Below are positions 44,093 to 51,790 of a DNA stretch of 63,596 nt, piece by piece (the first letter of the stretch is position 1; each line of letters begins with the position of its first letter). The notes beneath the pieces are model-generated. The model was not told where the DNA came from, did not search any database, and was given only the letters and a program-made list of their open reading frames with translations. The DNA comes from Desulfomonilaceae bacterium (GTDB lineage: Bacteria > Desulfobacterota > Desulfomonilia > Desulfomonilales > Desulfomonilaceae), in NCBI GenBank assembly GCA_041662605.1, contig JBAZSD010000025.1:1-63596 (forward strand), in the 5' to 3' direction. A program made the position numbers and the translations under genes.

Positions 44093-45175
44093 TCACTTGC
44101 CAAGATGATTTTGGAAAAAACGGGCTAACTCCTGGAAAGCTTCCCGAGACTCAGGCGAATTGAATACCAGGATATACTGGGCGTGAGACATGCCCTCGAA
44201 TACCTGTAAGTAGGCCTCTACTCCTGCCTGGCGCAGCTTGCGGTGAACCCGAACGGTGTCACTAAGAAGCATATCACGTGTGCCGGAGGTGAGCATAGCC
44301 GGAGGAAATCCTTTCGTAAAGTCGCCATAAACTGGAGAGATGAGCGGATCTTTCATGTCGTGAGAGCCGGTGTACAGTTCCGCGCAGGCCTTTAACATGC
44401 CATTGTAGGTGACCAGGACATCGTCAATGTCTTCGTTGGTGTACAGGGTATCACCGGTTCTGGTGAGGTCCGCCCACGGGGTGCCCAGTCCTACGGCCCC
44501 AGGAAGCGGGACGTTCATCTCCCGAAGCTTGAGTACTGTAGCCATGGTAAGGCCGCCTCCGGCCGACGTCCCAAAGATACCGATATTGCGAGGCTTGTAC
44601 GTTTTTAGAACTTCGTTGTAAATGGCTACGGAGTCCTCCAAAGCCGCGGGAAAAGGAAAGTCAGGGGCCATGCGGTAGTCTACTGAGATCACACGAATCT
44701 TTCCGTGGAAGGCCATGAGAATCGCTTCACCCAGACCGGTCTCGCCACCATTGAAGACATAACCTCCGCCATGCAAATGAATCAGGACCCGATTGCTGTT
44801 TTCTTCAAGAATTGATTCGGGCGTTACAATATATGTTTTGATTCCGGCTTTGATCTCGCTCTTGATATCAACCGGAAACAGCTTGCGTAACTGGGCCAGA
44901 ACAGGCTTATCCTTCTCAGTCGCCATTGTGACAATGGCCCGCCATTCCTCGGTGGTCTTGGGAACCATACGCAATTGGGGATTTAATGGGCGAGCGATAA
45001 CCGCCTGCAATTCAGGGCTGACGGTAGTTGGTACAGGAATTAATCGGGCGGGTACCTGGCGCGAATTCTTGTCGCCGCCTGGCGCGACAGCGCCTTGCTG
45101 TTGTGCCTGGGCTATCAGGATTGAAGTGATGACCATGAATAAAGCGACTATTGTAATGATAATGTTTCTTTTCAT
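44093..45175 (-). CDS. Exported alpha/beta-hydrolase, hormone-sensitive-lipase-type esterase
   Basis: A likely carboxylesterase of 360 residues exported by an N-terminal signal (MKRNIIITIVALFMVITSI then AQAQQQGA). The oxyanion motif HLHGGGYVFNGG, the nucleophile Ser in GTSAGGGLT, the acid in SGTRDMLLSD and the His in GMSHAQYI complete the HSL-family triad. ATG 45175 is chosen over the frame opening at 45217 because it gives a clean signal peptide and follows GAGGTAACC. It stands alone; the substrate is unknown. Confidence 0.88.
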   Translation of the reverse strand: MKRNIIITIVALFMVITSILIAQAQQQGAVAPGGDKNSRQVPARLIPVPTTVSPELQAVIARPLNPQLRMVPKTTEEWRAIVTMATEKDKPVLAQLRKLFPVDIKSEIKAGIKTYIVTPESILEENSNRVLIHLHGGGYVFNGGETGLGEAILMAFHGKIRVISVDYRMAPDFPFPAALEDSVAIYNEVLKTYKPRNIGIFGTSAGGGLTMATVLKLREMNVPLPGAVGLGTPWADLTRTGDTLYTNEDIDDVLVTYNGMLKACAELYTGSHDMKDPLISPVYGDFTKGFPPAMLTSGTRDMLLSDTVRVHRKLRQAGVEAYLQVFEGMSHAQYILVFNSPESREAFQELARFFQNHLGK

Positions 45176-45360
45176 GGTTACCTCTACAGGCTGGAATTCC
45201 TGTTGACATGCTAACATTACTCTGGTTCGCCAGTCAAACCTTTGTCCTGACTATGTCCCAGGATTTTTTCCAATGCGCTCCAATATTGTTGTATTGCCAA
45301 CCAACACACTAGATTCTATACTAGCAGAGTGAACCATTATTAAAGCATAGAGGTATGCGC

Positions 45361-45582
45361 ATGATTCGAACTATTGAAGCTACAATTGACGAGAGTGGAA
45401 ATGTGCGACTTCACGAACCTGTGCAACTTCTGTCCACACAACGTGCCCTTGTAACCATACTTGAAGACGCTCCACTTGTAATGGCGGATGAAATCCCTTT
45501 ATTGAGTGAGCTGGCGCTTGCAGAGGACTGGAATCGGCCTGAGGAGGAAACGGCGTGGTCACACTTGCAGCCGGCGCAGTAG
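45361..45582 (+). CDS. Small antitoxin-like protein
   Basis: A protein of 73 residues starting MIRTIEATIDESG, followed by VRLHEPVQLL and RALVTILED. That strand-rich half resembles the DNA-binding part of AbrB/DUF2281-like antitoxins, and an acidic tail (LALAEDWNRPEEE) is typical of the toxin-binding part. It overlaps the start of a broken PemK/MazF-like gene, the usual antitoxin-toxin arrangement. ATG 45361 is preferred because AGAGG lies 7 bases upstream. With the toxin broken it may now act alone or not at all. Confidence 0.65.
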   Translation: MIRTIEATIDESGNVRLHEPVQLLSTQRALVTILEDAPLVMADEIPLLSELALAEDWNRPEEETAWSHLQPAQ

Positions 45583-45778
45583 CGCTTGTTCCATTCCAAT
45601 AGAAATGACTGATGCCAGCTTTGATAAAGGGTCTCTTCGTATTGTCAGTTATGCTAGACCAGGAAAACTCTTCACAGCCAACAGGGAATTGATTGTATCT
45701 CAAGTTGCGACTCTGAGCCCTTCGTCGTTCAGGATAGTCATCGAGTCGGTAATCAAAATCCTGAAAAGTGGGCTCTAA
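45555..45778 (+). pseudogene. Broken PemK/MazF-like toxin
   Basis: A GTG start at 45555, behind GAGGAGGAAA, encodes MVTLAAGAVALVPFQ and then a TAG at 45600. A later segment in another frame reads GSLRIVSYARPGKLFTANRE and ends with a stop at 45778, matching the C-terminal part of PemK-type endoribonucleases. The middle of the gene is missing, so no active toxin can be made. Confidence 0.7.
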
Positions 45779-45909
45779 AATTGTTCGTGTCGCATACATG
45801 ATGCAATATCTCGTTACATAAAAGAATCGCCAATTTAGGAAGCGCCTGTTGCTCTTTAATATTATCCGGGCTCCTTCGTCTCGTCCATTCAGCAAAAGTA
45901 AGGCGCATA

Positions 45910-46200
45910 TCATTGTTCCAGGATCTTCGCTTGAACGAGCGCCCTAAGCTCATCAATCGCCGGCTGAGCCTGGCGATAAACATCCTCAACCTTATTGAAG
46001 TCAAACATTCTGACGTCGCTGATTTCAGGGTGGATATATATGTCGGGCTTCCGATGCTTCATCTTCTCGGTTAGGGCCGCCATTTGCATAATTTCGAAAG
46101 TGCCGAGAATTGACTCCAGAACGGTGGGTGGGTCGCTTTTGCCTGGAGTTCGGGCCTTGGCGACGTTCACGACTATCGACACGTCGCACCGGTCAAGGAG
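45910..46200 (-). pseudogene. C-terminal fragment of a patatin-like phospholipase
   Basis: The frame reads LLDRCDVSIVVNVAKARTPG, PPTVLESILGTFEIMQ, KPDIYIHPEISDVRMFDFNK and then the C-terminal helix. I recognise this as the end of bacterial RssA/patatin-type proteins. The N-terminal part with the oxyanion and Ser motifs is absent. Similarity stops at about 46200, where a HigB fragment begins on the other strand, so a rearrangement joined the two. Confidence 0.7.
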
Positions 46201-46278
46201 GATAAACTGAGATAGTGTTTTGTATGCACCGATGGTAACGTATATGAACTGGAACTTGTGGATTACCACAAAGGATAA
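46201..46278 (+). pseudogene. C-terminal fragment of a HigB-like toxin
   Basis: Just before HigA the + strand reads CFVCTDGNVYELELVDYHKG then stop. That is the typical HigB ending (the usual form is DG..YEVEIVDYH). An in-frame TAG precedes it and most of the toxin is absent. The toxin has been cut by the joint with the patatin fragment. Confidence 0.7.
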
Positions 46279-46283
46279 GAAAT

Positions 46284-46571
46284 ATGGGCACAAAACCGTT
46301 GATAACACCTGGTGAGATTCTTCTTGAGGAGTTTATGATTCCTCTGAATTTGAGCAAAGAGGATTTGTCCGCCCAGCTAAACATCTCTCTGATTGAAATG
46401 TCCGACATTTTGGAATGCCGGTCAGTTATCCATGTGGACCTTGCCACTAAACTCTCCGAGAGGTTCGGAAATTCGCCACAGTTTTGGCTTAACCTTCAAA
46501 GTGACTATGAATCTGACAAGAAAGAAATTTCGGAGAACCAATCAACTGAACTCAAATCCTGCTATGCATAA
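46284..46571 (+). CDS. higA: HigA-type antitoxin (XRE HTH), orphaned
   Basis: A DNA-binding antitoxin of 95 residues. TPGEILLEEFMIPLNLSKED is the hallmark opening of the HigA group, and the HTH covers about residues 25-65 (LSAQLNISLIEMSDILE, then ATKLSERFGNSPQFWLNLQ). The ATG lies five bases after the truncated higB stop. As the toxin partner is gone, it is an orphan repressor. It may still neutralise a toxin from elsewhere. Confidence 0.82.
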   Translation: MGTKPLITPGEILLEEFMIPLNLSKEDLSAQLNISLIEMSDILECRSVIHVDLATKLSERFGNSPQFWLNLQSDYESDKKEISENQSTELKSCYA

Positions 46572-46930
46572 GCCGCTTCCCGGCAGTTGAGAATATCTTA
46601 TTTGCTCGTCTTGTGTTCTTTTTTCCCCCGATGTCAGCTTTCCGACTCAGGAGGGCTCCCACCTCATTAAACCCCTCTGAAGAACGAAAGTTTCGATATT
46701 ACGGACCAGGCCGGCGAACGCCGGCGCCTGCCAGTTCCCAGGGTCATATCCAGAAAATCCTACGAGCGATCTTCCCAGTTACACTACAAAGCGATTCTCA
46801 TAGATTGAAACGAGCTTGTCGGATTTGGAGGAATTAACTTTGGTGGTGGCCAGGAAAACGTTCCACTACCAGCACGGTGTAGTTGCTGATCTCATGAGTG
46901 AGTTCCGCCCACCTCACGATAAACGATTCG
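46572..46930. other. Gene-free stretch with degraded fragments
   Basis: No credible gene is seen. On the - strand 46834-46929 encodes a 31-residue scrap with stop (RWAELTHEISNYTVLVVERF inside it), which may be the end of a lost gene. A GGCCGGCGAACGCCGGCG hairpin lies near 46710. Confidence 0.35.
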
Positions 46931-47204
46931 CTATCTGTAAATTTCTTTCCTGTGACGCACGCCGGATATGATTATTTGATGAGCCTTAGAGTCAATTCGA
47001 TAGACGATTCTATAATCACTGTAGCGAACCCGATAAGATTCATCGGTAGTAGATAGTTTCTTACAACCTTTAGGGTATGGATTGTGTCCGAGGGATTTAA
47101 TTCTATCAAGAATCGGTGTCAGAAAATTTTTTTGGCAATAACAAAAGCTGCTTGTGGATATTCTTATCGACTATTACGCTATAAGTCGGCGGATCAATCG
47201 ACAC
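46931..47204 (-). pseudogene. RelE/ParE-type toxin with a frameshift
   Basis: From GTG 47204 the frame gives MSIDPPTYSVIVDKNIHKQL and LLLPKKF. After a run of seven A and four T, the continuation ILDRIKSLGHNPYPKGCKKL and RVRYSDYRIVYRIDSKAHQ lies in another frame and ends RHRKEIYR and stop. Together they make a normal-sized RelE toxin. One extra base in the A7T4 tract breaks the frame. It could be real inactivation, a sequencing error or frameshifting on the homopolymer. The start overlaps the antitoxin end. Confidence 0.72.
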
Positions 47205-47406
47205 CTAGAAGGGCCTCTAGCTCGTCCAGAGTGTAAGTCCCATCTTGCTTGACTCTCTCGATTGATTTCACAGCCTCAATATAATCAATTCGATCCTCAT
47301 TATCCGTCAAAGCGTCAAATTCCGCCTGATGTATGGAATCATCAAATTTATGAGTAACTAACCCTTCGACATCAATTGTCATGTCCCTCGCAAGAACTGC
47401 GTTCAT
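47194..47406 (-). CDS. RelB-like antitoxin
   Basis: A 70-residue acidic protein starting MNAVLARDMTIDVEG, placed directly before and overlapping by 11 bases a RelE-type toxin gene. The C-terminal half (IEAVKSIERVKQDGTYTLDE then LEALLGVD) has the amphipathic, acidic look of antitoxins that wrap a toxin. AAGGAG lies 5 bases upstream of the ATG. The family assignment rests mainly on the neighbour. Confidence 0.65.
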   Translation of the reverse strand: MNAVLARDMTIDVEGLVTHKFDDSIHQAEFDALTDNEDRIDYIEAVKSIERVKQDGTYTLDELEALLGVD

Positions 47407-47450
47407 AGCAACTCCTTATAAAGTAATTTTAGACATTTTGTTGTCCTCCG

Positions 47451-47862
47451 TCAAACGATTTCAGATTCAATGTCATGGGAGTGAGAAAATTCCCAACTCA
47501 AAAAGTAGCTGTGGAATCCCAACCGTTCAAAAAGTAGCTGTATTTCTTCAGGGGCCATTTCTACGATTAAGCGACCGTGTTCATCCCTGTTTTCTTGTGA
47601 AGGCAGGGTTCGGATCGAACCTGATAGAAATAAAATGCCATCTGGCGCAACGAGATCGCGAATTTGGGAAGCGAACTCAAACAGATACTGCAATTAGAAA
47701 TGCAGCGTCCCGACCCGAACCGCATCCTGTCTCCAGGACACAAACTTTTTCCGGTAAAAACCGAAGAAGTAGGCTGTGGAATATCGACATATCAGTCGTT
47801 TCATAAAATTCGGACAATTTTTCAGCGTTTTCGTTGCAGAAGTGTATTGTTGATCAGTCCAT
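47451..47862 (-). pseudogene. Decayed SAM-dependent methyltransferase, copy 1
   Basis: From ATG 47862 the frame reads MD, stop, then STIHFCNENAEKLSEFYETT and VCVLETGCGSGRDAAFLIA before a stop. This includes motif I of class I methyltransferases. A second block in a different frame (47451-47693) reads APDGILFLSGSIRT and EMAPEEIQLLFERLGFHSYF, the C-terminal part of the same kind of enzyme. The middle is deleted. Two other damaged copies follow at 48507-48804 and 50774-50929. Confidence 0.75.
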
Positions 47863-47869
47863 GAGACAT

Positions 47870-47957
47870 GGCTCCAATAATGGCAAAATTCTTTAGCAAG
47901 CCTGGGACTGTGAATTTAGAATCAGAGATGTTTAGTGGCGCCAAGCATTGAATTTAA
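47870..47957. repeat. 88-bp direct repeat, copy 1
   Basis: Runs from GGCTCCAATAATGG to TTGAATTTAA and recurs at 48812-48899 with about eight differences. Each copy lies directly upstream of a decayed methyltransferase 5' end. On the + strand this copy encodes a short frame MAKFFSKPGTVNLESEMFS that is stopped after 23 codons; the opening looks like that of some ATP-binding/PD-(D/E)XK proteins, a weak resemblance. Confidence 0.8.
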
Positions 47958-48100
47958 ACACATGTTTCCTGATCAACATCATTGAGTGGCTTCTCCGGAT
48001 CGGTTATAGTGATGAGTCTGATGATGAAGAAATTGTTAACGCATGGCGCCAACCTTTCTTGTAATGTGAAGTAGCTGATTAACAGAGGAGAATACTTAAA

Positions 48101-48289
48101 ATGGCCGGACAGGAACAATTTGTTATTGATGCAAAGGGCAAAAAGACTGGAGTTATTTTACCGGTAAAGCATTATCAGAAATTGCTTGAGGATCTGCATG
48201 ATCTGGCCGTAATCGTTGAACGACGTGAAGAAAACCCCATAAGCTTGGAGGAAATGCAACGGCGGCTCCAGGAAAAAGGAACCTTATAA
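48101..48289 (+). CDS. RelB/Phd-type antitoxin
   Basis: A 62-residue protein, GQEQFVIDAKGKKTGVILPV then KHYQKLLEDLHDLAVIVERR and an acidic C-terminus (ISLEEMQRRLQEKG). This is the common architecture of antitoxins paired with small RelE toxins. AGAGGAG precedes the ATG. The toxin remnant begins at once downstream. Confidence 0.75.
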   Translation: MAGQEQFVIDAKGKKTGVILPVKHYQKLLEDLHDLAVIVERREENPISLEEMQRRLQEKGTL

Positions 48290-48515
48290 AGTTGCATTCA
48301 AGCCGTCTGTTGAGAAAGACCTTCGCTGTCTTCCCCACACCGTATTGACTCGAGTCCTCTCAAAAATCCAGCAACTTAAGGCTAATCCCGTTTCAAGGGA
48401 CGCTGTCAAAATTAGCGGAGCGGAACACTATTACAGGGTTCGTGTTGGCGACTACCGTGTGATTTATTCTATAGATAGGGACAAAATGACGATAATAATT
48501 CAGTATGTCCGGCAC
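48275..48515 (+). pseudogene. RelE toxin remnant without start codon and with altered C-terminus
   Basis: The frame EPYKVAFKPSVEKDLRCLPH, then SKIQQLKANPVSRDAVKISG and EHYYRVRVGDYRVIYSIDRD and IIIQYVRH is a RelE toxin. There is no ATG, GTG or TTG in frame between the preceding stop and the conserved YKVAF; the first TTG, at 48345, comes too late. After RH at about 48515 the sequence changes to the complement of a methyltransferase gene, so the natural end is lost. It is probably inactive. Confidence 0.68.
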
Positions 48516-48804
48516 ATGGATTATGGTCCCGATGCACACGACCGCTCTGAACTGACGCGACAACAGGCGGTCAGAATCCCGCAGCGGCACACTGGCCGGA
48601 ATGATGCGACCAGCCAGTTCAGGATGTAGACGCTGGGCGACATCTATCATTTTGGGAGAAGCTTCAATCGCCGTAACGTCGTAACCTTTCGCAACTAAAA
48701 AGGCGGCGTCACGGCCGTAACCGCACCCTATCTTCAGGATCCTGGCCTTTTCGGATAAGAACCGGACAGGCAGGGCGTGAATTGCCGATTGTTGATCGTT
48801 CCAT
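48507..48804 (-). pseudogene. Decayed SAM-dependent methyltransferase, copy 2
   Basis: The - strand encodes PVRFLSEKARILKIGCGYGR, DAAFLVAKGYDVTAIEASPK and VAQRLHPELAGRIIPASVPL, up to CIGTIIHVPD. These are motifs I-IV of a class I methyltransferase. Compared with copy 3, about 75 bases after the start (ATG 48804) are missing and the frame is broken. The C-terminal third is replaced by the RelE fragment. Confidence 0.75.
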
Positions 48805-48811
48805 AAGCAGC

Positions 48812-48899
48812 GGCTCCAATAATGGCAAAATTCTTTAGCGAGCTTGGGACTGTGAATCTATAGTAAGAGATGTTTAGTGGCGCCAAGCGTTGAATTTAA
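48812..48899. repeat. 88-bp direct repeat, copy 2
   Basis: The second copy of the element at 47870-47957, 942 bp away and in the same orientation. Here the short MAKFFSELGTVNL frame meets TAG and TAA. Confidence 0.8.
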
Positions 48900-49075
48900 T
48901 GCCCTTACTACCTCCTTCAGTTTTGGACTATCAAAGGAGCGCATTAGGCTCAGAGATGAGATTATAAACCAGATAGTCTCTTATCGAGAAAGGATTCAAT
49001 ACCTTGCCGGAATCCTCAAGAAGTCCAGAAATAAGGAAGATCTTTCCTGATCATACAGGCAGGATTATTACAGTT
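48900..49075 (+). other. Open stretch with a coil-like C-terminal remnant
   Basis: From about 48916 to the TGA at 49050 the + strand encodes FSFGLSKERIRLRDEIINQI then VSYRERIQYLAGILKKSRNK and a stop. It has no start codon of its own and looks like the helical end of a lost protein. No family is recognised. Confidence 0.4.
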
Positions 49076-49282
49076 CTAGATGAAAGGCCTCAGGATATTC
49101 CATAGTGGAGTCCCTGTGTGACTCATATATGTCCGCCATGTTCTTGGCTCCGTCAGTTCCGACGGTAGCTTCCCAATTTTGCCTGTCTTGCGAATCTCCT
49201 TCATTAGTTTCCTCACCTGAGCGTCAGTCGTCTGCAAAACAATGCCCCCTTCCAACAAATTATGGACATCTCTAACAGACAA
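49076..49282 (-). CDS. Short hypothetical protein, doubtful
   Basis: A 68-residue frame, MSVRDVHNLLEGGIVLQTTD then RKLMKEIRKTGKIGKLPSEL. Composition is protein-like and basic, with a helix-rich N-terminus. No ribosome-binding site stands out and no family is recognised. It could be a fragment of a larger gene like its neighbours. Confidence 0.35.
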   Translation of the reverse strand: MSVRDVHNLLEGGIVLQTTDAQVRKLMKEIRKTGKIGKLPSELTEPRTWRTYMSHTGTPLWNILRPFI

Positions 49283-49523
49283 CTACTCACAGAAAGATGC
49301 ACAAATGCAATTGTCGTTGACGCTCAAGTGTAATTGTCGCTGAACAAGCAGGTTTACCATTCGTTGTGGGTTGATTTTTCTCAAATCTTTTATAATCCGA
49401 GGCGTTCCTGTCTCTTGTGCCGCTAAATAAGAACAAGGTTTGGAAAACTGCAACCATTGCACAGATTTCTTGTGGATGACCATGTTAGTGTGTATGATTT
49501 AGGTAAGAAAGGGAATACTTGTC

Positions 49524-49814
49524 ATGTCCTCCAATGAAATCCTGTTAATACTGAAAGATTACAAAAAGGAAAAGGGGCACGATTATGGAATCATTGATCT
49601 GGGCATTTTTGGTTCCACTGCCCGTGGGGAGGATAATGAAGATAGTGACATAGACGTCGTAATCCGATTTCAAAGACCAAACTTGTTTGACATGGCGGGC
49701 ATAAAATTCGATTTGGAGGAAAGGCTCCGTAAGACCGTTGATTTAGTGTCATATCGTGAAAACATGAACCTTTTTCTAAAGCAAAGGATTGATAAGGACG
49801 CTGTGTATGTATGA
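49524..49814 (+). CDS. mntA: MntA-type nucleotidyltransferase antitoxin
   Basis: A minimal nucleotidyltransferase of 96 residues. GIFGSTARGEDNEDSDIDVV holds the GSX10DXD active site, and VDLVSYRE supplies a third acidic position. In HepT-MntA systems this enzyme adds AMP residues to the HEPN toxin and silences it. It overlaps the toxin start by 8 bases. The active-site residues are all present, so the antitoxin is probably functional. Confidence 0.88.
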   Translation: MSSNEILLILKDYKKEKGHDYGIIDLGIFGSTARGEDNEDSDIDVVIRFQRPNLFDMAGIKFDLEERLRKTVDLVSYRENMNLFLKQRIDKDAVYV

Positions 49815-50178
49815 TAAAGAATTGGTCGTGCAGATCCTTAATCAGATTTTCAATGCCTCATTGACAGTCATGTCTCGTTTTGAACTTGTATCTGATGTGT
49901 CCGATTTTTCCGATAGCCCATCAGGCATGGAAAAAATGGATTCTCTTTGTATGCAGCTCATCGTCATAGGTGAGGCCATAAAGAAGCTTGACAAAATCAC
50001 TGAAGACAGGCTTCTGCCCCAGTATCCGGATGTTGATTGGCGAAAAGCAAAAGGCATGCGAGACATCCTCACACACCACTATGCTGACGTAGACCCCCAT
50101 GCGGTCTTTTTTACGTGCTCGGACAAAATACCGGTTTTGCACAAAACAATAGGAAAAATTATTGAGGACATTTCCTGA
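49807..50178 (+). CDS. hepT: HepT-type HEPN ribonuclease toxin
   Basis: A HEPN-domain toxin of 123 residues from ATG 49807. The catalytic RX4HXY motif is seen in KGMRDILTHHYADVD, and the Tyr of this motif is the known AMPylation target. LCMQLIVIGEAIKKLDKITE is the typical second helix. It is coupled to mntA by overlap. Both active sites are intact, so this is the one fully credible toxin-antitoxin pair in this stretch. Confidence 0.88.
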   Translation: MYDKELVVQILNQIFNASLTVMSRFELVSDVSDFSDSPSGMEKMDSLCMQLIVIGEAIKKLDKITEDRLLPQYPDVDWRKAKGMRDILTHHYADVDPHAVFFTCSDKIPVLHKTIGKIIEDIS

Positions 50179-50628
50179 TTCAGCCGGTTAGGAGGATTTT
50201 TCCATCAACGGAAAAACAATGGCTGAGCGGGATATCCGGATGGTACACCAGGTTATTTCGTGCCTGGAGGCTTTATTTTATGGAGCCTCGGAGGCCCCTC
50301 TCTGGCCAATTGACATTCAGATTCAAACGTAGGTTGGACCGTGTCCAACAGTCCCCTTGTCCCCTCGTGGTTTCACCGAGTTCTGGAACTCAGAAGCTGC
50401 CCAAAGATCACCCATAGCGTTTCTACGGGCTAGTCTGCGTAACCCATCCAGGGTTAATATGATGCTCTCTCAAGATTAATTTATCTGAGCCTATTTAGAG
50501 GCAGGACCAGGATAGCCCTTGGCGTCGCCGTGGGAAGATAGAGTTGGGCGGCCACATCCCGCCCGCCCAACTCTAGCCGCTATGTCATCTCGAGCGAGCG
50601 CAGCGACGAGAGATCTTGCGGAGACAGT
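50179..50628. other. Gene-free stretch with inverted repeats
   Basis: No gene is seen. A 13-bp perfect stem, TAGAGTTGGGCGG with CCGCCCAACTCTA (50539-50551 and 50563-50575), has an 11-base loop. It is followed by the palindromic ATCTCGAGCGAGCG...CGACGAGAGAT type element near 50588-50614. These look like REP-like or terminator structures. Confidence 0.4.
50539..50575. repeat. GC-rich perfect inverted repeat
   Basis: 13-bp arms TAGAGTTGGGCGG / CCGCCCAACTCTA, loop 11 bases. There is no U-tract in either direction. It could be a transcription terminator remnant or a REP-like element. Confidence 0.5.
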
Positions 50629-50745
50629 ATGAAGCGAGCCATAGAGTCTTATAAAACAACAGGTTATGACCCGGACAACCATTTTCGTGGCGGCACGAAA
50701 ATGGTCAGACTGGGCAGCGGGGCCGAACTTGCCATTAAAGAATTC
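50629..50745 (+). pseudogene. N-terminal fragment resembling a DinD-like protein
   Basis: From ATG 50629 the frame gives MKRAIESYKTTGYDPDNHFR and GGTKMVRLGSGAELAIKEF, then runs into the complement of methyltransferase copy 3. The pattern (KTTGYD..DHF....KMV.LGSG) recalls the start of DNA-damage-inducible protein D. Only about 40 residues remain. Confidence 0.45.
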
Positions 50746-50773
50746 AATCTACAACTTCCGGATCGTCGTGGGA

Positions 50774-50929
50774 GCGGCGTCCCGACCCGCATCCTATGTC
50801 CATGATCCTGGCCTTTTCGGATAAGAACCGGACAAGCAGGGCGTTAATTTCCGACATGTCAGCGGTTTTGTACAATTCGGCTAACTTGTCGGCGTTTTTG
50901 TTGTAGTAGTGTATTGTTGATCGGTCCAT
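50774..50929 (-). pseudogene. Decayed SAM-dependent methyltransferase, copy 3
   Basis: From ATG 50929: MDRSTIHYYNKNADKLAELY, then NALLVRFLSEKARIMDIGCG and SGRR, where similarity stops. This copy keeps the best N-terminus, up to SAM motif I, but lacks everything after. It joins directly to the DinD-like fragment of the opposite strand. Confidence 0.75.
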
Positions 50930-51505
50930 GAGACATGGCTCCGGGATTGATCATGAATGATGAAGCCAAAAGGACACAGGTATAGGTACATGAGTTGATC
51001 TTGACTGATGACGTCAGAAAGATCCATGGAAAGTATGACCAGCTTGTTTCAAATAATCAGAAATGACCACCTATTGATTTTAGATTCAATGCTATGGACT
51101 TAAAAACGGCCCGCCAACTTAGAAAGTGTCAATTGCTCCTTAATAGCCTACAGGGCCTCCATGGTCTTGAAAGTTGTCCGTGATTCTTTCTGTTTCTCCT
51201 TGTTGTTTTCGCTGTTTCTTATAGCTTAATCGGTTTGGAGCGGCTTATGCGCTTATGTCATTGGCTAATTTTGTTAGACCTTAAAGAGCTAGCGACGGAG
51301 ATCTGATGTAAGCATCGCTAACGTTCTTGACAATAAAACATGATTGGTGATAACATATTAACATTACATAGCATTACACATATCGCTGATTTTCTTTGCA
51401 TTCAGGCTGAATGATGAGGTACTGTAGGAACCTGCTGATCGGGCATAGGCAAATTTTCTAGGCGTGCATCACACCGTCACGTGTCCGTTTCGCCGTTGTG
51501 GTCGA
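50930..51505. other. Gene-free stretch before the 51.5-kb operon
   Basis: A small frame from ATG 50953 reads MNDEAKRTQV, TAG, then VHELILTDDVRKIHGKYDQL and a stop, probably the remnant of a short gene. The remainder is AT-rich without a recognisable gene. Confidence 0.35.
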
Positions 51506-51534
51506 TTGTCAAGGCTTGACGAATGTTTTAATAT
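51506..51534 (+). promoter_or_regulatory. Probable sigma70 promoter
   Basis: TTGTCA (51506-51511), a 17-bp spacer and TAATAT (51529-51534) form a good promoter 45 bases before the ATG of the small gene at 51579. Confidence 0.55.
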
Positions 51535-51578
51535 AAAAATAGGAGCGAACTCCATTGCCGAACATCTGGGAGGTCAAC

Positions 51579-51779
51579 ATGCCCCGCAGGATATGCCGTG
51601 AACTGAACATCAAGATAGATTGGGATGCGTATGAGCTACAACTTAGACAGCGGTTGGGATCACCCGAGGGAAAACAGGAGCTTGAGACAATTCGGGAATG
51701 CTCGCGAGCTGCACGAAAAAGGTTCGAACGAGCCGAGAGGGTTGATGCACAATTAATGAGAAGACCGATGACAAGCTAG
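51579..51779 (+). CDS. Small basic protein, partner of the following gene
   Basis: A 66-residue protein beginning MPRRICRELNIKIDWDAYEL and continuing with charged helices (QELETIRECSRAARKRFERA). ATG 51579 is chosen because GGGAGGT lies 5 bases upstream; the TTG at 51555 has none. No family is recognised. It lies 11 bases before the 527-residue gene under one promoter, so the two probably work together. Confidence 0.6.
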   Translation: MPRRICRELNIKIDWDAYELQLRQRLGSPEGKQELETIRECSRAARKRFERAERVDAQLMRRPMTS

Positions 51780-51790
51780 GGGCAAGGTAA

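Noticed and set aside
45380..45913. A 177-residue - strand frame
   Set aside because: It runs opposite the antitoxin and the PemK remnant and has no family resemblance.
47381..47806. A 141-residue + strand frame
   Set aside because: It is the complement of methyltransferase fragments, which read better on the - strand.
47870..48899. The 88-bp repeats as a CRISPR array
   Set aside because: Only two units, 942 bp apart, with coding remnants between them and no cas genes.
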